Below are positions 59,595-64,000 of a DNA stretch of 64,000 nt, piece after piece (position 1 is the first letter of the stretch; each line of letters opens with the position of its first letter). Source of the DNA: Balanoglossus misakiensis (taxonomy: Eukaryota; Hemichordata); contig CM082580.2 of assembly GCA_040954595.2 (NCBI GenBank), positions 3,162,001 through 3,226,000 of the forward strand. The letters are read 5' to 3'. The notes under the pieces are model-generated. The model was not told the origin of the DNA, searched no databases, and was given only the letters and a program-made list of their open reading frames with translations. The position numbers were made by a program, and so were the translations under genes.

Positions 59595-62500
59595 CTATGA
59601 TGTGAGGGCTGTATGTAATCTTTTCCAGAAATCTGGTTGCTTGTATCGATCATCAGCTGGCCACACTATGTATGTCAGTGTGTTCAGCAAGGCTCTTATT
59701 TCAGAAGAAATTTGATTTCTAGGAATGTCTTCCAGCAGAATTATTATGATCTTTTCTTTGCTGCCCAAATGACAGCTGTGTGCTACCTCCATTTCAAACT
59801 TGCACCATTTACTGTTCAGGAAGTGGTTGGACATCACAAAGATGACTTTTCTGCTTCTGTTCATCAGCTCTGTAATGTTTTTAATTATCGGCTTTCCTAT
59901 GGTGAAATCTCTGTCTGCAATACAGAGTTTGAAAGTGTGTGTTGAGTTCTCCTCTATCATCGGTAAGAGTTGATTAAACACCCAATCTTGGTTGTAGTGA
60001 CTATGAGATATGAATGCATCGTAGTCACATTTGCCTGCCTCAGTTAAATTCTGGGAATAACGATTTCTATGATTTGGTCCATATTCACAAATTGTCAAAT
60101 ATACATTGTCTTTTAGACGAGGATAAATTACAATACTTGATACACAAACAACAACAGTTACTATGGCAACGATATATTGCATGACGGATGACTTGCAGCC
60201 CATCTGCTCAAAGTCAATCATTTCTAAAGGTTTGTTGATGTTGTTGCTAGGCAGGACACACAGATAGGTTTGCCATGGTAACGATCCATCACTGGTGAAT
60301 TGAATTTCACTGTCTTGCAGCCAGGACTGGACCTCTTCCATGTCACAGTTGCAATTCAAAGGATTATTTTCAAAGTAAATTACTGCCAAATTTGAAAGTT
60401 TTGAAAATGTTGCAAGATCCACTCTGGATAAATGATTGAAACTCAAATCTATTATTTGGATTGCTGGGTTATATTCGAAAATGTCCGAACCCAGAAATGA
60501 TATTTCATTGTTTGAAAGGTTCAGATGTCTGAGAGATGTCAAACTACGAAAATAAAACTGACAGACGGCTGTTATTCCACAATGGGAAATGTCTAAATAC
60601 TCGAGTTGAATCAAATCCTGAAAGAATATTTTAGTCTTTGTGTTGTCACAGTGAGCATGGTCTTCATTGAAACTTGTGTGGCTGAGAATGGCTCGGGTGA
60701 TGGTCTTCTTGTGAGTGATGTTCGGATGATAGCCGTGATTGTAGTTCAGGATGAAAGTAGAATGTGACAAATCCAGAAAGAACAAGCGCGGTAAGTCGAT
60801 TGTGTCTGGTAGATTACTGACAACCCTCATCGAGACTTGTCTCAAACTGGAAGAAATCAACAAAGGAGCGCAATCTCTTTTTTGGCACTGCCTGTGAATC
60901 AGTCGATGGTCTGATGTTTTGGGTCCACAGAAAGAGATTTGAGTATCTCGCAGATTGAGAAGTTGCAAGTTTTTGGATCGGCGTATTCCAGCTAAGCATT
61001 TCTCACCACAGATAGTTATCCCTTGGTTTCTTGAAACAGTTAAATCACGAAAGGAGTCGCATACGAGAAGCTCCTCGAGGTTGTTTCCAGAAAAATCGAC
61101 AACGCTTGATTTTGGAATGTCGATACAGTTATGTGATGAAAGACTTTCGATGTGGTTTTCCTCCAAGGAGAGCACTTGCAAAGATTTCAAATGAAAAAAT
61201 GCAGCTTTAGAAATCTGAGAAATTTGATTGTGAGAGAGATTGAGTGATTGTAAATTGAGAGCATCAGAAAAAGTATAACTGTTAATGAGCTGAATTTTGT
61301 TGTAACTGAGATCAAGGTGTTGTAGCGTGGTCAGCCCCTTCAGCAGACCTATGTCTGTTATCACGTTGTTGGATAAATTCAGATGGACTAAGTTAATAAA
61401 TGTACTGAAATCATAATCATCCAGGTAAGATATTCTGTTTTGGCTGATATCAAGCTGTTGTAGTGTGTCCAGTCGTTCGTTCTTCCTCTCAAAAACCCGA
61501 AAGAGCCTGTCATCCACGTTGTTGATTTGCAAGGTCTTCACCGACTCCACACAAGAGACAACATCTCTGATGGCATAAACGTTCCCCTTCAAGACTAATC
61601 TCTCTGCAGATATAAACTGGTTGCCACTACACCCAAATGGTTGGAACACTCTTATACCTGGGTTTACGTCCATCTCTATACTCAGTGTGTGCACATGTGT
61701 TCCTTCCAGCAGCATTCTCTGACTGTAGATTTGAACCAGTTCCGGCAGTCGGTCACAGCTCTCGCCACCTGTGCCGGCTTGGTCTGCGGTGTGCAGTCGA
61801 TCGTTTAAAACCTTGAAAATGGTGTCTTCTTGTCTCTCGCTGTCATGTGCGCTGTTTAACAGACACAGTTTATCGTAGAGGTCTTCGTGTAATGACATAT
61901 GTAGCATCTCAAATGACGTGCATTGACGTTGAGCACCCTTTACTAGCGTCGATACTTCCAAGTGTTTGAAAAACAGATTGTCTTGAAGCTTGAGTTCTGT
62001 CAGACGTTGAAACTGACACACCCAGTCGCTCAGATGTTGCCCACCTGTGGTGTACTGTGTGTAGAGGTTATACATCAGCTTGTCACCCAAGTCAGCTGAG
62101 TCAGCCAGGTCGAGAAGTTCCAGCTGTTCCAGTTCTTGAATCATTCTTTTGTGCGTTTGACCCATGCGGAGATCGGAGACCAGAGTAGATTCGTGAAATT
62201 CTTCAATATTCGCATTATTGTTCTTGTTGTTGATGATGATTTGTTTCAGGGCAGGAACGCTTGTGGCTAGAGATAGAATAACCATGTCACCATGAGGGAA
62301 CTTGAACTTGTTGTTTGAAAGATCTATCCTTGTCAGTTGGGAGAGTCCATCAAAACTTGTCCGTTCCAGTGTAGAGATGTGATTGTGCGAGAGATTGAGA
62401 AATCTCAGCTTGTGCAATTGCCCAAAGAGTCTCGTGTGGACTTGTGTGATCTTGTTAAAAGACAAGTCCAGATAAGTCAAGTTTGTTAATCCCGTGAAAA

Positions 62501-63170
62501 CATTGTCTGTAATTAGCAAAATATCCCCAAAACTGTTCCGGAGAATCAAAGTTTGCAGGTTTGACAATCCTTCAAAAACTTTTGCATTGGACTCATTGAA
62601 TATAAGACGGTTATCACAGAATTCCAATGATTTCAATTTGTGTAGGCCTTGCCACAAACATTTATCGACAAGCAACTTATCCCTGTTTTCAGCAACATTG
62701 TTGATTTTGAGTTTTGTCAGGTTGTGTAGCTCACTGAAGGTGTGACAGTGAATCTTAAAGTCATTGTTCGATGATATATCCAACTCTTCCAAGACATCTA
62801 AGTTGGAAAGACTGGAGTTTGGAATGTACGCAAAATTATTGCCGTTCAAACTGAGTTGTCGCAGGTTTGGCAGATGGGTGAAGGACTCTTGGCTGAGTTG
62901 CTGTATTGAGCTGTCATGAATTGCCAATTGGCTAGTTGAAACTGGTAGGAATGTGGGAATGTCTGGCCATACTCCATGGTGACAATCAAAATGTGCCCCG
63001 CTAGCGGCAGATGGTGTCGACCGGCAAAATCGAAAAGTTTCCGTGACAGCCAGGGAGTCATGTATCAAACAGAAAATGCTGATAACAGAACATACTGTGG
63101 CATAATAGTAAACTAGTGAAGAAATGTTCACTGCATAGTCCAATATCCTCATTGTAGTTTCTTGGGTCAA
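59595..63170 (-). CDS. Toll-like receptor (single cysteine cluster type), intronless, 1191 aa
   Basis: One uninterrupted exon antisense to TRRAP. There is a hydrophobic signal segment near 15-40 (the start may be the second Met, MRILDYAVN), then an N-terminal Cys pair region (CRSTPSAASGAHFDC). More than 20 leucine-rich repeats follow (LTYLDLSFNKI, LRFLNLSHNHI, LQSLNLSHNQI), then one LRRCT cap at about 936-992 (NPLNCNCDMEEVQSWL...GC). A transmembrane helix lies at about 996-1016, and a cytoplasmic TIR domain (about 1048-1191) has box 1 YDAFISHS, box 2 CIADRDFTIGKP and box 3 FW (1181-1182). The single LRRCT next to the membrane is the vertebrate-like (V-type) layout. Expected role: pathogen-pattern recognition at cell surface or endosome, signalling through TIR adaptors. 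Box 2 has Ile where most TLRs have the BB-loop Pro. Orthology to a numbered vertebrate TLR is not assignable. Confidence 0.94.
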   Translation of the reverse strand: MTQETTMRILDYAVNISSLVYYYATVCSVISIFCLIHDSLAVTETFRFCRSTPSAASGAHFDCHHGVWPDIPTFLPVSTSQLAIHDSSIQQLSQESFTHLPNLRQLSLNGNNFAYIPNSSLSNLDVLEELDISSNNDFKIHCHTFSELHNLTKLKINNVAENRDKLLVDKCLWQGLHKLKSLEFCDNRLIFNESNAKVFEGLSNLQTLILRNSFGDILLITDNVFTGLTNLTYLDLSFNKITQVHTRLFGQLHKLRFLNLSHNHISTLERTSFDGLSQLTRIDLSNNKFKFPHGDMVILSLATSVPALKQIIINNKNNNANIEEFHESTLVSDLRMGQTHKRMIQELEQLELLDLADSADLGDKLMYNLYTQYTTGGQHLSDWVCQFQRLTELKLQDNLFFKHLEVSTLVKGAQRQCTSFEMLHMSLHEDLYDKLCLLNSAHDSERQEDTIFKVLNDRLHTADQAGTGGESCDRLPELVQIYSQRMLLEGTHVHTLSIEMDVNPGIRVFQPFGCSGNQFISAERLVLKGNVYAIRDVVSCVESVKTLQINNVDDRLFRVFERKNERLDTLQQLDISQNRISYLDDYDFSTFINLVHLNLSNNVITDIGLLKGLTTLQHLDLSYNKIQLINSYTFSDALNLQSLNLSHNQISQISKAAFFHLKSLQVLSLEENHIESLSSHNCIDIPKSSVVDFSGNNLEELLVCDSFRDLTVSRNQGITICGEKCLAGIRRSKNLQLLNLRDTQISFCGPKTSDHRLIHRQCQKRDCAPLLISSSLRQVSMRVVSNLPDTIDLPRLFFLDLSHSTFILNYNHGYHPNITHKKTITRAILSHTSFNEDHAHCDNTKTKIFFQDLIQLEYLDISHCGITAVCQFYFRSLTSLRHLNLSNNEISFLGSDIFEYNPAIQIIDLSFNHLSRVDLATFSKLSNLAVIYFENNPLNCNCDMEEVQSWLQDSEIQFTSDGSLPWQTYLCVLPSNNINKPLEMIDFEQMGCKSSVMQYIVAIVTVVVCVSSIVIYPRLKDNVYLTICEYGPNHRNRYSQNLTEAGKCDYDAFISHSHYNQDWVFNQLLPMIEENSTHTFKLCIADRDFTIGKPIIKNITELMNRSRKVIFVMSNHFLNSKWCKFEMEVAHSCHLGSKEKIIIILLEDIPRNQISSEIRALLNTLTYIVWPADDRYKQPDFWKRLHTALTS

Positions 63171-64000
63171 GGTTAAAGGTCAGGGTCACTGGTGAGTTTC
63201 TTGGTTTAAGTTTTGGGCAGGTAAGACGTGTACAATGGATGACCAGATCACAGTGATGTGTCCAAAGGCTGGATATGGAGAACTAAACATAATGTAAAAG
63301 AAAAACGAAAATTATATGATATTAATGGTTGTCGTCAGTTGACCTACTTTCATTAAATTTGCGCTTTGCAATGGATTTCAACAATTCCAGGAAATTTGAC
63401 TGAATAACAGTAACCATTGCAATCTTAAGTTCACCAACCCATTGTTTTCTATGGTAAAGTTGGTCCTCTGAAGTGGGAACTGGGGGGTGAAAGGGTTCAA
63501 AATCTGGTCAAAGTTGAGAGCAGAAAATAATGCCAGTTGCTGTGAAACTGTTGCATTCCATTCACACATACCTGTCTTTTTGAATATAAGATTATCTCAA
63601 AACGACCGTGGAAAGATTGCCCTGAGTTCATGCATGACTGGTGACACAATTTCTATGCAAGACTTGAGTGAGTTCCTTTGTATTCACAGAGTTTGTACTT
63701 GCAATATCAGAGAAGGCTTCAAAACAACAGCATTGGCAGCATCAGTCGCGAGTAGTGTGGTTTAGAAATAACACAAATAGCTTCAGCTGCTGTCCCAGTA
63801 CCACAAATATTTTAAGATGTAATTCAGTTCCGGGAGAGCTTCACAATCTTGAACCGTTGTGTACACGTCTGCCAGCAGACTAGTTAATGAATATTCATTA
63901 TTCCAAGGTCACTTATTTTGTACCTAGCCAGTGCAACCTCAGGTACACCACCATACATGTACCTGAACATAGTATTTCTGGGACCTGCTGCACACATTTT
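63171..64000. other. TLR upstream region, still inside TRRAP intron 60
   Basis: Likely contains the TLR promoter (transcription leftwards). No coding exon of TRRAP (expected continuation KAMDKAKKEHER-like) and no domain was recognised. Confidence 0.55.

Noticed and set aside
63487-63883. Plus-strand frames downstream of the TLR as the next TRRAP exon
   Set aside because: An acceptor-like tattcacag is present near 63690 but the following peptide does not match the expected TRRAP continuation.

Overview
The window is nuclear DNA from a marine invertebrate animal, most likely a non-vertebrate deuterostome (cephalochordate, hemichordate or echinoderm; not resolved). Reasons: a spliced gene with about 60 short exons and GT-AG introns encoding a TRRAP protein very close to vertebrate TRRAP; intronless TRIM-NHL and Toll-like receptor genes of the kind expanded in those phyla; AT-rich introns packed with short palindromic transposons.

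Layout. At the left edge, on the minus strand, lie three coding exons (115-3151) of an Alba-domain RNase P/MRP subunit p25-like gene whose 3' end is outside the window. Head to head with it, on the plus strand, TRRAP starts at 5890 after a separate 5' UTR segment and runs to 58805. Sixty coding exons, reconstructed by splice sites and reading frame, give 2806 uninterrupted codons: the HEAT-repeat body up to the beginning of the FAT domain. The FAT remainder, pseudokinase and FATC must lie to the right of the window.

Three large TRRAP introns carry passengers, all on the opposite strand: a complete intronless TRIM-NHL gene (24626-26911), an apparently intact two-ORF non-LTR retrotransposon (about 42427-46300) whose 5' end almost touches a TRRAP splice acceptor, and a complete intronless Toll-like receptor gene (59595-63170), which sits in the intron following the last visible exon.

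The remaining introns are a museum of non-autonomous elements: several families of TTAA-flanked inverted-repeat elements (piggyBac-like signature), an hAT-type element with an 8-bp target duplication nested inside one of them, at least eight copies of a TA-flanked palindromic family rich in CGCGAAAATAA, a 1.3-kb element with near-perfect long terminal inverted repeats, and a 1.9-kb hairpin-ended element holding a 237-bp tandem repeat in which each of five units contains a perfect DR1 nuclear-receptor half-site pair.

Functional logic: TRRAP is the scaffold of the SAGA and NuA4/TIP60 histone acetyltransferase complexes and the p25-like protein belongs to RNase P/MRP, so the head-to-head pair is housekeeping. 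The TRIM-NHL and TLR genes are innate-immunity or ubiquitin-ligase type genes that appear to have landed in the introns independently.
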